Positions 17,408 to 29,225 of a DNA stretch of 64,000 nt are shown here, one piece after another. Numbering within the stretch: the stretch's first letter is position 1; each line of letters begins with the position of its first letter. Origin of the DNA: Lysobacteraceae bacterium. Its GTDB lineage: Bacteria; Pseudomonadota; Gammaproteobacteria; Xanthomonadales; Xanthomonadaceae. The notes beneath the pieces are model-generated. The model did not search any database. It was not told the origin of the DNA and was given only the letters and a program-made list of their open reading frames with translations. The position numbers and the translations under genes are program-made. The stretch spans positions 106,821 to 170,820 of the forward strand of contig JAMLIV010000003.1 of assembly GCA_023954075.1 (NCBI GenBank), written 5' to 3'.

Positions 17408-19236
17408 TGTCTGCCGTCCTGCATCCCGCCATCGCGCGTGTCACCGCACGCATCGCCGAGCGCAGCCGGACCACGCGCGACGATTACCTCGCCCGCATGA
17501 GCGCCGCGCGCGACGCCGGTCCGTACCGCTACCGCCTTTCCTGCAGCAACCAGGCGCACGGCTTCGCCGCCTCCGGGCAGGACAAGGCGGCGCTGCGCCG
17601 CGGCCGCGGCGGCAACCTCGGCATCGTCACCGCCTACAACGACATGCTCAGCGCGCACCAGCCGATGGAGCACTACCCCAGCCTGATCCGCATGGCGGCG
17701 CGCAACGCCGGCGGCAGCGCGCAGGTCGCCGGCGGCGTGCCGGCGATGTGCGACGGCATCACCCAGGGCCGCGCCGGCATGGAGCTGTCGCTGTTCTCGC
17801 GCGACGTGATCGCGATGGCGACGGCGGTCTCGCTCTCGCACGATTGCTACGACGCCGCGCTGATGCTGGGCGTGTGCGACAAGATCGTGCCCGGGCTCCT
17901 GATCGGCGCGCTCGGCTTCGGCCACCTGCCGGTGGTGTTCGTGCCGGCCGGGCCGATGCCCTCGGGCATCCCCAACCCGGAGAAGGCGAAGGTGCGCCAG
18001 CGCTTCGCGCTCGGGGAAGCCGGCCGCGACGAGCTGATGGATGCGGAAGCCGCGTCCTACCACGCGCCGGGCACCTGCACCTTCTACGGCACCGCCAATT
18101 CCAACCAGATGCTGATGGAAGTGATGGGCCTGCACCTGCCGGGCACCGCCTTCGTGCCGCCCGGCACGCCGCTGCGCGATGCACTCACCGTGGCCGCCGC
18201 CGAACAGGCGCTGCGCATCACGGCGCTGGGCGACGACTGTCGGCCGCTCGCGCACACGATCGACGAGAAGGCCATCGTCAACGCCCTGGTCGGACTGGCG
18301 GCCACCGGCGGCTCGACCAACCACACCCTGCACCTGGTCGCGGTGGCGCGCGCCGCCGGCATCCTCATCGACTGGAACGACTTCGACGAACTCTCGCGCG
18401 CCACCCCGCTGCTGGCGCGGGTCTATCCCAACGGTCCGGCCGACGTGAACCACTTCGAAGCCGCCGGCGGCATGGGCTTCATCATCACCCAGCTGCTCGA
18501 TGCCGGACTGCTGCACGAGGACATCGCCTGCGTGCACGGCGGCAACCTGCGCCAGCAGGCAAGACAGCCCTTCCTGGACGGAACGCGGCTGGACTGGCGC
18601 GATCCGCCCGCGCAGTCGCGCAATACCGGCATCGTGCGCCCGGCGTCCGCGCCGTTCGATGCCGAAGGCGGCCTGCGCGTGCTGCACGGCAACCTCGGAC
18701 GCGCGGTGGTGAAGGTTTCGGCGGTCGCGCCGCAGTACCGCCAACACGAGGCACCGGCAAAAATCTTCGCCTCGCAGGAAGCCCTGCTGGCCGCGTTCAA
18801 GGCCGGCGCGCTGGGCGGCGACTTCACCGCGGTGGTGCGCGGCCAGGGCCCGCGCGCCAACGGCATGCCCGAACTGCACAAGCTCACCCCCACGCTGGCC
18901 GCCCTGCAGGACCGCGGCCAGCGCGTGGCCCTGGTCACCGACGGGCGCATGTCGGGTGCCTCGGGCAAGGTGCTGGCCGCGATCCACGTGACGCCGGAGG
19001 CCGCCGATGGCGGCGCGCTGGCGAAGCTGCGCGACGGCGACCTGATCCGCATCGATGCCGAGGCCGGCACAATGGACGTGGTGCTGGACCAAGCGCAATG
19101 GCAGGCCCGCGAAGCACAGCCACTGGACCTGGCCGGCAACCAGTCCGGCATGGGCCGCGAGCTGTTCGGCCTGATGCGCAACCGCGTCGGCCCGGCCGAG
19201 CGGGGTGCCTGCGCGCTGTTCGCGGACGACGCATGA
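17407..19236 (+). CDS. edd: phosphogluconate dehydratase
   Basis: The 609-residue IlvD/Edd-family dehydratase converts 6-phosphogluconate to KDPG, the defining step of the Entner-Doudoroff pathway. Conserved blocks with cysteines expected to hold the Fe-S cluster are visible: [32 protein letters not shown] and [20 protein letters not shown]. The late block [20 protein letters not shown] is also typical. Length matches Edd. It overlaps pgl by one base and glk by four bases. Confidence 0.96.
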   Translation: MSAVLHPAIARVTARIAERSRTTRDDYLARMSAARDAGPYRYRLSCSNQAHGFAASGQDKAALRRGRGGNLGIVTAYNDMLSAHQPMEHYPSLIRMAARNAGGSAQVAGGVPAMCDGITQGRAGMELSLFSRDVIAMATAVSLSHDCYDAALMLGVCDKIVPGLLIGALGFGHLPVVFVPAGPMPSGIPNPEKAKVRQRFALGEAGRDELMDAEAASYHAPGTCTFYGTANSNQMLMEVMGLHLPGTAFVPPGTPLRDALTVAAAEQALRITALGDDCRPLAHTIDEKAIVNALVGLAATGGSTNHTLHLVAVARAAGILIDWNDFDELSRATPLLARVYPNGPADVNHFEAAGGMGFIITQLLDAGLLHEDIACVHGGNLRQQARQPFLDGTRLDWRDPPAQSRNTGIVRPASAPFDAEGGLRVLHGNLGRAVVKVSAVAPQYRQHEAPAKIFASQEALLAAFKAGALGGDFTAVVRGQGPRANGMPELHKLTPTLAALQDRGQRVALVTDGRMSGASGKVLAAIHVTPEAADGGALAKLRDGDLIRIDAEAGTMDVVLDQAQWQAREAQPLDLAGNQSGMGRELFGLMRNRVGPAERGACALFADDA

Positions 19237-20213
19237 ACCGGTCCGAGTTGGCCCTGGTCGGGGATATCGGCGGCACCAACGCGCGCTTCGCGCTGGTCAA
19301 CCCGTCGTCGCCCGAACCGGCGCTGCTTGCCTCGCGCGCGCTGGCCAACGCCGACTTCGCCAGCGTGCAGCACGCGATCGAACACTACCTGGCGCAGGTC
19401 GACGCGCAGCCCGCGCGCGCCGCGCTGGCGGTGGCCTGCCCGGTCGGCAGCGACGAGATCCGCCTCACCAACCGCGCCTGGTCGTTCAGCCGCAGCGAAC
19501 TGCAGAACACGCTCGGCCTGGACGAACTACGCATGCTCAACGATTTCGGCGCGCTGGCCTGGGCGATCCCGGCGCTGTCGCGCGAATCCCTCCTCACCCT
19601 GCACGGCGATCCCGAGGCCGCGCTGCGCGGGCCGGTCAGCGTGCTGGGGCCGGGCACGGGACTGGGCGTGGCGCTGCTGGTCGGGTCGCATTCGCACGGC
19701 TGGCACACGGTCGAAACCGAGGGCGGCCACGTCGGCTTTGCGCCGATCGGGGACGAAGAGCGCAGCATCAACACCTGGCTGACAGCCCAGCACGGACGCA
19801 CCTCGACCGAGCGCCTGCTTTGCGGCAAGGGTCTGTCGGAAATCGACGCGGTGCTGCGCGGCGTTGCCGCCGATGCCGCCAGCCATCCGCTGCTGCGCGA
19901 TCCCGCCGAGATCGTCGCCGCCGCGCTGGATGGCCACGACCTGTCGGCGCGGCGCGCGCTGGCGCGCTTCTGCGCGGTGCTGGGCAGCGTGGCCGGCGAC
20001 TGCGCCCTGATCCACGGTGCGCGCAGCGTGGTGATCGCCGGCGGCATCGTGCCCCGCTTCATCCCGTTCCTGCGCGCCAGCGCCTTCCGCGAACGCTTCC
20101 TCGCCAAGGGCCGCATGGCGGCGCTGCTGGAATCGGTCCCGATCCACGTCATCACCCACCCCCACCCCGGCCTTCTGGGTGCCGCCTGCGCCCTGCGCGC
20201 TCCGGAGCTTTGA
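19233..20213 (+). CDS. glk: glucokinase
   Basis: The 326-residue protein is a bacterial Glk-type hexokinase (ROK-unrelated) phosphorylating glucose with ATP. It starts with [16 protein letters not shown], has [26 protein letters not shown] and the [13 protein letters not shown] signature, and ends with [12 protein letters not shown]. Its ATG overlaps the edd stop as ATGA (19233-19236). Its position inside the operon means that free glucose from maltodextrin hydrolysis can enter the Entner-Doudoroff route directly. Confidence 0.94.
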   Translation: MNRSELALVGDIGGTNARFALVNPSSPEPALLASRALANADFASVQHAIEHYLAQVDAQPARAALAVACPVGSDEIRLTNRAWSFSRSELQNTLGLDELRMLNDFGALAWAIPALSRESLLTLHGDPEAALRGPVSVLGPGTGLGVALLVGSHSHGWHTVETEGGHVGFAPIGDEERSINTWLTAQHGRTSTERLLCGKGLSEIDAVLRGVAADAASHPLLRDPAEIVAAALDGHDLSARRALARFCAVLGSVAGDCALIHGARSVVIAGGIVPRFIPFLRASAFRERFLAKGRMAALLESVPIHVITHPHPGLLGAACALRAPEL

Positions 20214-20216
20214 ACC

Positions 20217-20864
20217 ATGATCGACAGCCACTCCCTCGCACAGCGCGTCGATGCGGTGTTTGCGCGCGCGCCGGTCATCCCCGTCATCACCATCGAACGC
20301 ATCGAGGACGCGCTGCCGCTGTGCCGCGCGCTGGCCGACAACGGCCTGCCGGTGCTGGAAGTGACCCTGCGCAGTGCCTGCGCGCTGAACGCCATCACCC
20401 TCATCGCACGCGAGCTTCCGGAAGCCTGCGTCGGCGCGGGCACCGTGCTTTCGGCGCGCGATCTGGACGCGGCGGCGCGGGCCGGCGCGCAATTCGCCAT
20501 CTCGCCCGGTGCCACCGAGGCGCTTTACGCCGCGGCGGCGGAGGCCGCGATCCCGCTGATTCCCGGCATCGCGACGGCAGGCGAACTGATGCGCGGACTT
20601 GAGCTGGGCTGGCAACGCTTCAAGTTTTTCCCGGCCGAAGCCAGCGGCGGCGTGGCCGCGCTCAAGGGCTTTGCCGGGCCGCTGCCGCAGGCGCGCTTCT
20701 GTCCGACCGGCGGCATCGACGCCGCCAGGGCACCCGCCTACCTCGCCCTGCCCAACGTCGCCTGCGTCGGCGGCTCCTGGATGCTGCCGCCGCAAGCGGT
20801 GCGCGCCGGCGACTGGGCGCGCATCGCGCAGCTGGCGCAGGCTGCGGCGCAGCTTGCACCCTGA
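20217..20864 (+). CDS. eda: 2-dehydro-3-deoxy-phosphogluconate (KDPG) aldolase
   Basis: The 215-residue aldolase splits KDPG into pyruvate and glyceraldehyde 3-phosphate. The Schiff-base lysine is in [14 protein letters not shown], the catalytic glutamate/arginine block is [13 protein letters not shown], and CPTGGID closes the phosphate site. It is the last gene of the operon, 3 bp after glk. Its TGA (20862-20864) directly abuts the TCA that is the stop of the convergent symporter gene. Confidence 0.95.
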   Translation: MIDSHSLAQRVDAVFARAPVIPVITIERIEDALPLCRALADNGLPVLEVTLRSACALNAITLIARELPEACVGAGTVLSARDLDAAARAGAQFAISPGATEALYAAAAEAAIPLIPGIATAGELMRGLELGWQRFKFFPAEASGGVAALKGFAGPLPQARFCPTGGIDAARAPAYLALPNVACVGGSWMLPPQAVRAGDWARIAQLAQAAAQLAP

Positions 20865-22283
20865 TCAGGACGCCGGCTCGGCTTCCGCTTGCGGCGCGCG
20901 CACCCAGCGGCCCAGGCCGATCGCCACCGCCACCGTCGCCACGAAAGTGATGAACATCAGATGCAGGTAGTGCAGCGGGGTCCAGGCGAAGGTGAACACG
21001 GCGTACAACACCACCCCGAACACCAGCGCGATCCGGATCGCCGTCGCGTTGGCACCGCGCACAAGGATCGCCACGAAGAAGGCCGCCAGCACCGGCATCG
21101 AATACAGCCCGTTCAGCTGCTGCAGCGTGGCGATGATGCTTTCGACGTTCTCGTACAGCGGCACCAGCGCCAGCGACACCAGCATGGCGATCCATTGCAC
21201 GATCTGTCCGACGCGCTTGCCGTCGGCGCGCGGGTTGAACAACGGCAGGTGCAGATCCACGGCATACAGCGCCGCGGCCGAGTTGAGGCCGGCGTTGTAG
21301 CTGGACAGCACCGCGCCGGTGATGGCGGCGGCGAATGCGCCCGCAAGCCAGGGCGGCAGCACGTCGCCAACCAGCCGCCCGTAGGCATCGTCGCCGATAT
21401 CACCGTAGAGCTTGAACGCGATGATGCCCGGCAGCACCACGATCAGCGGGGTCACGAGTTTGAACAGCGCCGCGGCGTAGATGCCCTTCTGCGCCTCGCG
21501 GATGTCGCGCGCCGCCAGGGCGCGCTGCGCGATCAGCATGTTGGTGCCCCAGTAGAAAACGTGCGCGAGCACCATGCCGGTCAACAGGGTCGGCCACGGG
21601 ATGTCCGAATCGGGCCTGCCGAACGGAGTCAGGCGCTCGGCCGGGATGCCGGAGAAATCCCAGCCGATCCGGTCCAGCGCGAAGCCGGTCACCAGCGCGC
21701 CCATCACCAGCAGCACCACGCCCATGTAGGTGTCGGAAATCGCGATCGCACGCAGCCCGCCGAGCGCCGCGTAGGCCAGGCCGGCGCACGCGAACAGCGC
21801 GGCGATGGCCAGGATCGGCAGGTCCAGCTGGAACATCGACTGCATGAAGCGCGCGCCGGTGTAGAGCACCATCGGCAGCAGGATGAAGAGATAGCCCAGG
21901 AGGAACAGCACCGACACCGTGCGCCGCAGGCTGGCGCCGTTGGGCAGGCGACGCTCGAGCAGTTCGGTGGTGGTGGTGCAGCCGTGGCGGTAGTACAGCG
22001 GGATCAGCACCTTGGCCAGCACCAGCAGGCCGGCGATGGCGCCCAGTTCCCACCAGATCTGGAGCATGTTCTGGGCCCCGTTCATGCCCACGATCTGCTC
22101 GGCGCTGATGTTGGTCAGCAGCAGGCTACCGGCAATGAAGGGCCAGCCCAGGCGGCCGGCGAGAAAGAAATCCTGTGCGCTGTCGGCCGCCCGCCCTTCC
22201 TTGCGGTAGCGCCACCAGGTGGCCAGCGCGACCAGGGCGGTGAGCCCGAGGAACACCGCCAACTGCACTGCATTTCCCTGCAT
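20865..22283 (-). CDS. sodium:solute symporter (SSS family), probable sugar transporter
   Basis: The 472-residue protein has about 13 membrane helices and the SSS hallmarks [25 protein letters not shown] near residue 45 and [21 protein letters not shown] near residue 320. It resembles the SglT-like branch that imports glucose or related sugars with sodium. It is transcribed behind the TonB-dependent receptor gene, with a good ribosome binding site (GGGGGAGG), so it probably carries the receptor's substrate or its hydrolysis product across the inner membrane. The substrate is inferred from context only. Confidence 0.88.
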   Translation of the reverse strand: MQGNAVQLAVFLGLTALVALATWWRYRKEGRAADSAQDFFLAGRLGWPFIAGSLLLTNISAEQIVGMNGAQNMLQIWWELGAIAGLLVLAKVLIPLYYRHGCTTTTELLERRLPNGASLRRTVSVLFLLGYLFILLPMVLYTGARFMQSMFQLDLPILAIAALFACAGLAYAALGGLRAIAISDTYMGVVLLVMGALVTGFALDRIGWDFSGIPAERLTPFGRPDSDIPWPTLLTGMVLAHVFYWGTNMLIAQRALAARDIREAQKGIYAAALFKLVTPLIVVLPGIIAFKLYGDIGDDAYGRLVGDVLPPWLAGAFAAAITGAVLSSYNAGLNSAAALYAVDLHLPLFNPRADGKRVGQIVQWIAMLVSLALVPLYENVESIIATLQQLNGLYSMPVLAAFFVAILVRGANATAIRIALVFGVVLYAVFTFAWTPLHYLHLMFITFVATVAVAIGLGRWVRAPQAEAEPAS

Positions 22284-22308
22284 CAGGTCCTCCCCCCGAT
22301 CTCGCAGA

Positions 22309-22339
22309 CGCCCCTGCCCGTCACAGGCGGGCAGGGGCG
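22309..22339. terminator. strong hairpin between receptor and symporter genes
   Basis: The arms CGCCCCTGCCCG (22309-22320) and CGGGCAGGGGCG (22328-22339) form a 12-bp stem with a 7-nt loop. It sits 24 bp after the receptor stop and before the symporter start (both on the minus strand). No T-run follows, so it may be a partial terminator or an mRNA-stabilising hairpin that lowers symporter expression relative to the receptor. Confidence 0.5.
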
Positions 22340-22362
22340 CTCATGCAACGTCCCGACGCGGC

Positions 22363-25131
22363 TCAGAACTTGTAGCTGGCCCCGATCAACAGGGTGCGTC
22401 CCCACTTGATGTACTCGAGCGGGCGGTCCTTGCTGCCGGCATAGGTGCGGTAGGCCTCATCGGTCAGGTTGCTGGCCTGCAGCAGCAGGCTCAGACCCTC
22501 CAGCCCGCTGCCGGCGGCGAAGCTGTAGCTGACCTGGGCATCGGTGATGTTCTCGCCGACCACATAGCGCAGGGTGCGGTTGCCATCGAAGTTCCCGATC
22601 TCGCCGATGAAGTCGGAACGGCGCCGGTTGTTGACGCGGAACTCGAAGCCGTTGCGCTCGTAGTACACGGTGAAGTTGTAGACGCGCTTGGACAGCCCCG
22701 GCAGGTCGATGGGGCCCGAGCCCACGCTGCTTGCGCTCTCGGGATCGAGCACTTCGATGCTGCTGTCGTTGAAGCTGGCGCTCGCCACCACGCCGAAGCC
22801 TTCCAGCACCGGGGCGAACAGATCCAGCGGCAGCGAGCCGGTCAGCTCGATGCCCTTGAGCGTGCCGCCGCCACCGTTGAACGGCGCGGTCATGGTGCCG
22901 GTGCTCAGCACCGGTGCCGATCCCGGCGGCGGCACATAGCCGACCAGAAGGTCGGTGAAGTCATAGCCGTCGCGGGTCTGGGTGAAGATGTAGCTGCGCA
23001 GGTCCTTGTAGAAGAACGCCGCAGCGACGTAGGCGCGCGACCCGAAATACTTTTCCCAGGACAGGTCGAAGGCATTGGCACGCCACGGATCGAGCTGCGG
23101 ATTGCCGCCGCCCGCGCCGGGCTTGCCGGTGGCCGGATCGACGCCGAACTCGACCGAGGAACGCAGCTGATCGACCCGTGCCCGCGCCACCTGCCGCGCC
23201 AGCGCCAGGCGCAGGGTCTGGTCCTCGCCCAGCGAGAACGCCAGGTTGAGGCTCGGCAGCACGTCGGTATAGCTCTTGCCGTTGCCGTAGGGGCGGATTT
23301 CCTGACCGGCGGGCTGCGAGCTGTCCCACACCCGCGAATGCGAGGACTGGTCGGTGTGCTGGATCTGCACGCCGACGTTGCCGCGCACCGGCACCGAACC
23401 CCAGCGGGAGTCGATGTTGGCCTGCACGAAGGCGGTGTCGATGGTTTCCTCGACCGTCCACGCCTTCGGGATGAGGTAGGCCGCCGAGCTGTCGCTCGGG
23501 TTGAAACGCATGTACTGGCCCACGGCACCGGGCACGTTCCATGAGGGGATCATGCCGATGCCGGCGAAGCCCAGGTCGACCAGGCCGTACTGGAACTCGG
23601 AACCGACCGGGGTGATGCCCTGCGCGCCCAGCTCGATCGCGCCTTCCGGCTGGCTCTTGTCCTTGCTGCGGTCGGCGCGGTTGAGGCCGAAGGAAATGTC
23701 GGACAGGGCGTTGCTCATCGCCTGCGGTGCCGGCACGGTCGCCACCAGCTTGGCACCCTTGAGCTCGTCCTCCACGCGCGGCACCTTGCCGTAGCCCGAG
23801 CCGTAGATGGTGTTGGCGAGGAGCAGGGTCGAAGGATCCGAATAATCGCGTCCGGGCACCAGCTGCGAGAAGCCGTTGGAGCGCAGCGCCAGGTTGATCG
23901 AATCGAGCTGCGGCGACGGCATCAGCTGGGTGTTGTTCTCCAGGTTCAGCTCGTCGCGGTCGGCGCGCGACCAGTTCAGGTCGAACATCAGGTCCGCCAT
24001 GCCGATCACGAACTCGTTGCGCCAGCCCAGCGCGCGGATCGTGTCCTCGCGGTCGTTGTACATGCCGCGCACCAGCGGATAGACGTTGCCGGCGGTGCCG
24101 CCGGTGAAGGTGCCGTTGCCGTTGACCTGCGCGCCGTCCACCGCGAGACGGTCGAAGCCGCCGTTGTAGTCGCCGATGTGGACTTCGAACTGGTTGGCGG
24201 TGTTTTCCTGGTGCGCCTTGGAATAGAACAAGTCGAAGGTGCTGATCCAGGAGCCGGCGTTGCGGAACTCCAGGGTGCCCATCACGCCGTCGCGCTTGGT
24301 GTAGCCGGTGCGGCGCAGCGCCTTGATGCCGTCCGAGTAGTAGGTGCCGGCGGCCACGCCCGGACGCCAGTTATCGCCGATCGCCTGCCAGGGCTCGTAG
24401 AGGCCGACCTGTTCTTCCTGGATCGGCGTATCCGAGTGCGAGTAGCCGATCGAGAAACCGACATTGCCGCCGGCGTTCTGGCCGATGTAGCTGGCGTTGA
24501 AGCGGTTTCCGTTGCCGTCGGCATTCGCGGCCGAGCCGAGCGAGTTGCGCTGCCAGCGCCCGCTCACCGCGAAGACGGGCTCGCTGTAATCCAGCGGCCG
24601 CACGGTGCGCATGTCCATCGTGCCCGACAGGCCCTGCCCGACCAGCGCGGCATCAGGCGTCTTGTAGACCGTGACGCCAGCCATCAGCTCGGAGGGATAC
24701 TGGTCGAACTCGACGCTGCGGTTGTCGCCGGTGCTGACCAGCTCGCGCCCGTTGAGGAGGGTCGTGGCGAAGTCCGGCGACAGGCCGCGCACGCTGATCA
24801 CCTGCGCGCGGCCGGCGACGCGCTGCGCGGCCAGTCCGGGCAGGCGCGCGATCGACTCGGCGATGGAGACGTCCGGCAGCTTGCCGATGTCCTCCGCCGA
24901 GATCGCCTCGACGATGGAGGTGGATTCCCTCTTGATGTCGATGGCGCGCTCGATGCCGCCGCGGATACCGACCACCACGACCTTGTCGAGCTCCTTGGCG
25001 TTCTCGCCCTTGCGGTCCTTCGCGGCCTCCTGCCCGGACGATGCCTCGTCCTGGGCGTGCACCGGCACGCACATGCCCAGCACCGCCGCGGCCAGCGCCA
25101 CGCTCAACAGGTTCCTCTTCATCTGCAGCAT
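22363..25131 (-). CDS. TonB-dependent receptor, probably for maltodextrin
   Basis: The product (922 residues) starts with a signal peptide ending VHAQDE, then a TonB-box-like segment (KELDKVVVVGIRGG), a plug domain (SAEDIGKLPDVSIAESIARL, VSVRG-type VISVRGLSPDFATTLLNGR) and a 22-strand barrel ending in the typical aromatic residue (WGRTLLIGASYKF). The start at 25131 is set by the ribosome binding site GGAGGGG just before it. Such receptors import oligosaccharides in xanthomonads and caulobacters. The substrate is inferred from the adjoining GH97, GH13 and MFS genes and from the shared operator at 25254. Confidence 0.9.
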   Translation of the reverse strand: MLQMKRNLLSVALAAAVLGMCVPVHAQDEASSGQEAAKDRKGENAKELDKVVVVGIRGGIERAIDIKRESTSIVEAISAEDIGKLPDVSIAESIARLPGLAAQRVAGRAQVISVRGLSPDFATTLLNGRELVSTGDNRSVEFDQYPSELMAGVTVYKTPDAALVGQGLSGTMDMRTVRPLDYSEPVFAVSGRWQRNSLGSAANADGNGNRFNASYIGQNAGGNVGFSIGYSHSDTPIQEEQVGLYEPWQAIGDNWRPGVAAGTYYSDGIKALRRTGYTKRDGVMGTLEFRNAGSWISTFDLFYSKAHQENTANQFEVHIGDYNGGFDRLAVDGAQVNGNGTFTGGTAGNVYPLVRGMYNDREDTIRALGWRNEFVIGMADLMFDLNWSRADRDELNLENNTQLMPSPQLDSINLALRSNGFSQLVPGRDYSDPSTLLLANTIYGSGYGKVPRVEDELKGAKLVATVPAPQAMSNALSDISFGLNRADRSKDKSQPEGAIELGAQGITPVGSEFQYGLVDLGFAGIGMIPSWNVPGAVGQYMRFNPSDSSAAYLIPKAWTVEETIDTAFVQANIDSRWGSVPVRGNVGVQIQHTDQSSHSRVWDSSQPAGQEIRPYGNGKSYTDVLPSLNLAFSLGEDQTLRLALARQVARARVDQLRSSVEFGVDPATGKPGAGGGNPQLDPWRANAFDLSWEKYFGSRAYVAAAFFYKDLRSYIFTQTRDGYDFTDLLVGYVPPPGSAPVLSTGTMTAPFNGGGGTLKGIELTGSLPLDLFAPVLEGFGVVASASFNDSSIEVLDPESASSVGSGPIDLPGLSKRVYNFTVYYERNGFEFRVNNRRRSDFIGEIGNFDGNRTLRYVVGENITDAQVSYSFAAGSGLEGLSLLLQASNLTDEAYRTYAGSKDRPLEYIKWGRTLLIGASYKF

Positions 25132-25253
25132 GATCCCCTCCAGTGATTTTGCGATCCCCGGGCGATCCATGGCCGCCCCGTCGTGTTACGTGCCGATGAC
25201 CAATTCGCACGGCTGCGACGATGGTAAGCACGCCGCCGGCAAGCGAAAGGGGC

Positions 25254-25267
25254 TGCATACGTATTCA
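25254..25267. promoter_or_regulatory. LacI-type operator upstream of the receptor gene
   Basis: The 14-mer TGCATACGTATTCA is nearly palindromic around TACGTA. Read on the minus strand it is TGAATACGTATGCA, which differs at only two of 14 positions from TGAATACGTTTACA at 29135. It lies about 120 bp before the receptor start, so it is a good candidate operator for the LacI-family protein encoded at 32530. Confidence 0.65.
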
Positions 25268-25397
25268 TCCCGCGCCCGGTCGAAAACCTTCGGAGCGGCG
25301 CGCCGCAACGGTTTGCGCACGCGCACGCGCGCCCGCGCGGCGCATTCGCATGCACCCTTGGCCAAGCCCGCGGACCGTTGCTCGCGGGCCCGCGCGA

Positions 25398-27446
25398 TCA
25401 CTCCGGCTCGCGCGAAAAGCGCACCGCCGCGCCGCCGCCTGCGGCCAGCCGCAGCGTCATGACGTCATCGCGCGTCACGATCTTCTCCTCGCGCACGAAG
25501 CGGAAGCGTTCCGGACCGCGCCAGCCGGCGCGCTTGCCGTCGCGATAAACTCGCGCGCGGTAGCGCACGCCGGACTCGAGGAAATCCAGCTTCAATGCCA
25601 AGGTCCGCGCGCTGCGGTCGTTGATCGCGCCCAGAAACCAATTGGAGGCATCGCGCTGCTTGCGCGCGATCGCCACGTACTCGCCCACCTCGCCGGCCAG
25701 CACGCGACTTTCGTCCCAGTCGACCGCGACCTCGCGGATGAACTCGAAGGCTTCGGCGTGCTGCGCATAGTGTTGGGGCAGGTCCGCCACCATCTGGATC
25801 GGGCTGTAGAGCGCGACGTAAAGCGCCAGCTGGCGCGCCAGCGTGCCGGGAATTTCCTGCCCGTTGCGCCCGGTCAGGCTGACAACGCCGGGCGTGTAAT
25901 CCATCGGTCCGGCCAGCATCCGGGTGAACACCAGGGTGGGTTCGTGCTCGGGCGGGTTGGGCGGATTGGCCCAGGCGTTGTACTCCATGCCGCGCGCGCC
26001 CTCGCGCGAAACCCAGTTGGGCCAGGTACGGCGCAGGCCGGTGTCCTTGATCGGTTCGTGCGGGTTGAGCGCGATGCGCTGGCGCGCGGCCGCCTGCACC
26101 ACGCGCAAGTGGTGGTTGCTCATCCACTGGCCTTCGTGCCACTCGCGCCGCACCGGCACACCGGTTTCATCCTGGCGTTCGATCTGGCCAGCGTCGCAGA
26201 CATAGCCGGTCTTGACCACATCCACGCCGTGGCGCGCGTACAGCGCAAACGCCGCGTCCATCTGGCGCTCGTAGTGGCTGACCGCGCAGCCGGTTTCGTG
26301 GTGGCCGACCAGGTGCACGCCCTTGCCGGCAGCGTAGCGCGCCAGTGCGTCCAGATCGAAGTCGGGCGTGGTGCGGGTGAAGTCGAAGCCCCAGCCGTTG
26401 GCGAACCAGTCGCCGTCCCAGCCCGGATTCCAGCCTTCGACCAGCACCCCGCGAAAGCCGTTGGCGGCGGCGAAGTCGATGTAGCGCTTGGTGTTTTCGG
26501 TCGTGGCGCCGTGCTTTGGGCCGGTGGCCCAGCTCTCGGTGTCCAGATGCAGCGACCACCATACCCCGACGTATTTGGCCGGCGTGAACCAGCTCACGTC
26601 GCCGATCGCATTGGGTTCGTTGAGGTTGAGGATCAGGCTGGATTCGACCAGCCCGCCGGCGCGCGGGCTGATGGTGATCGTGCGCCACGGCGTTGCGAAG
26701 GGCGTGGCGCGCACCACCGGCGCGCCGTCGGCGGCCGGCGTGAGCGCCGCGCGCAGGTCGCCGCTGCCGGCATGCATCAGGTTCATGCCGGCGTAGTCGA
26801 CCAGCGCGGCTTCGTGGATGCTCAGGTGCAGGCCATCGTCGGTGCGCAGCGTCAGCGGCGTCTGCGCGATGCCGACTTCCGTCAGCGCGGTGCGGCGGTA
26901 CAAGTATTCCTCGCGGTTCCATTCCAGCGCCGGGATCCACCACGCCGTCGCCGGGCGCGCGAGCGCGAACCCGGTCAGCTCCTGCACGATGCGGGCCTCG
27001 GTCAGGTGCGGCTGCGCCGGCAGCTCGTAGCGAAAGCCCACGCCGTCGTCGAACACCCGGAACACGAGGTCGAGGCGGCGCGGATCGGGCGCATCCTCGG
27101 TCAGGCGCACGCGCAGCTCGTTGTGCTGGTCGCGCACCAGGCGGCGCTCGCCCCAGGGCTGTTCCCAGGTGATGTCGTGGTGGCTTTCCGATGCGGACAC
27201 CAGCCGCAGGCGGCGCAGCAGCTGGCGGCCGTTGGCGAAGATGAAGCCCAGGCGCGAGTCGCCCAGCAGCGCACGCCCGTCGTGTTTCACGCGATAGCTC
27301 GGCCGCCCGTCGCCATCGAGCGCCAGATTCACCGTGATGCGCCCGTCCGGCGAGGCAACCGTCGCCACCGTGCCGGCCCGGGCATGGCCCGGCACGGCCA
27401 GAACGAGGAGCCACGCGATCTAGGCCGCCATCCGCATCGCGCGCAT
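25398..27446 (-). pseudogene. GH97 family alpha-glucosidase with an amber codon in the signal peptide
   Basis: The body of the gene encodes a complete GH97 enzyme (SusB-like), with the N-terminal beta domain, a TIM barrel (GFRGVLVEGWNPGWDGDWFA, VHLVGHHETGC, HGVDVVKTGYVCDAG) and the glutamate-bearing NPHEPIKDTGLRRTWPNW. It would hydrolyse maltodextrins from the non-reducing end in the periplasm. The natural start is the ATG at 27446, directly after GAGGAG and 4 bp from the GH13 stop. It reads MRAMRMAA, then TAG (27420-27422), then IAWLLVLAVPGHARAGTV, which is clearly the core of a signal peptide. Initiation at the downstream GTG (27395) would give 665 residues without export signal. This is either a nonsense mutation, a sequencing error or a read-through case. 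Confidence 0.75.
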
Positions 27447-27450
27447 CTCC

Positions 27451-29064
<1,614 letters not shown>

Positions 29065-29134
29065 TCCGCCCCCGCCCGCAGTCGTCGTGGGCGACTATGC
29101 CGCCTGCGCGCCCGCCGCGAGAACCACTGCGCGG

Positions 29135-29148
29135 TGAATACGTTTACA
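29135..29148. promoter_or_regulatory. LacI-type operator between divergent GH13 and MFS operons
   Basis: TGAATACGTTTACA has the same half-sites as the 25254 site. It lies in the 160-bp gap between the GH13 start (29064, minus) and the MFS start (29226, plus), where one operator could control both directions. Confidence 0.65.
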
Positions 29149-29225
29149 GGGGCCGATGGGCGCAACCTGCGCTATACGGTGTCGTCAGGCATCCGGCACA
29201 GACCGGCACAAGGGAAGAGGGAGGC

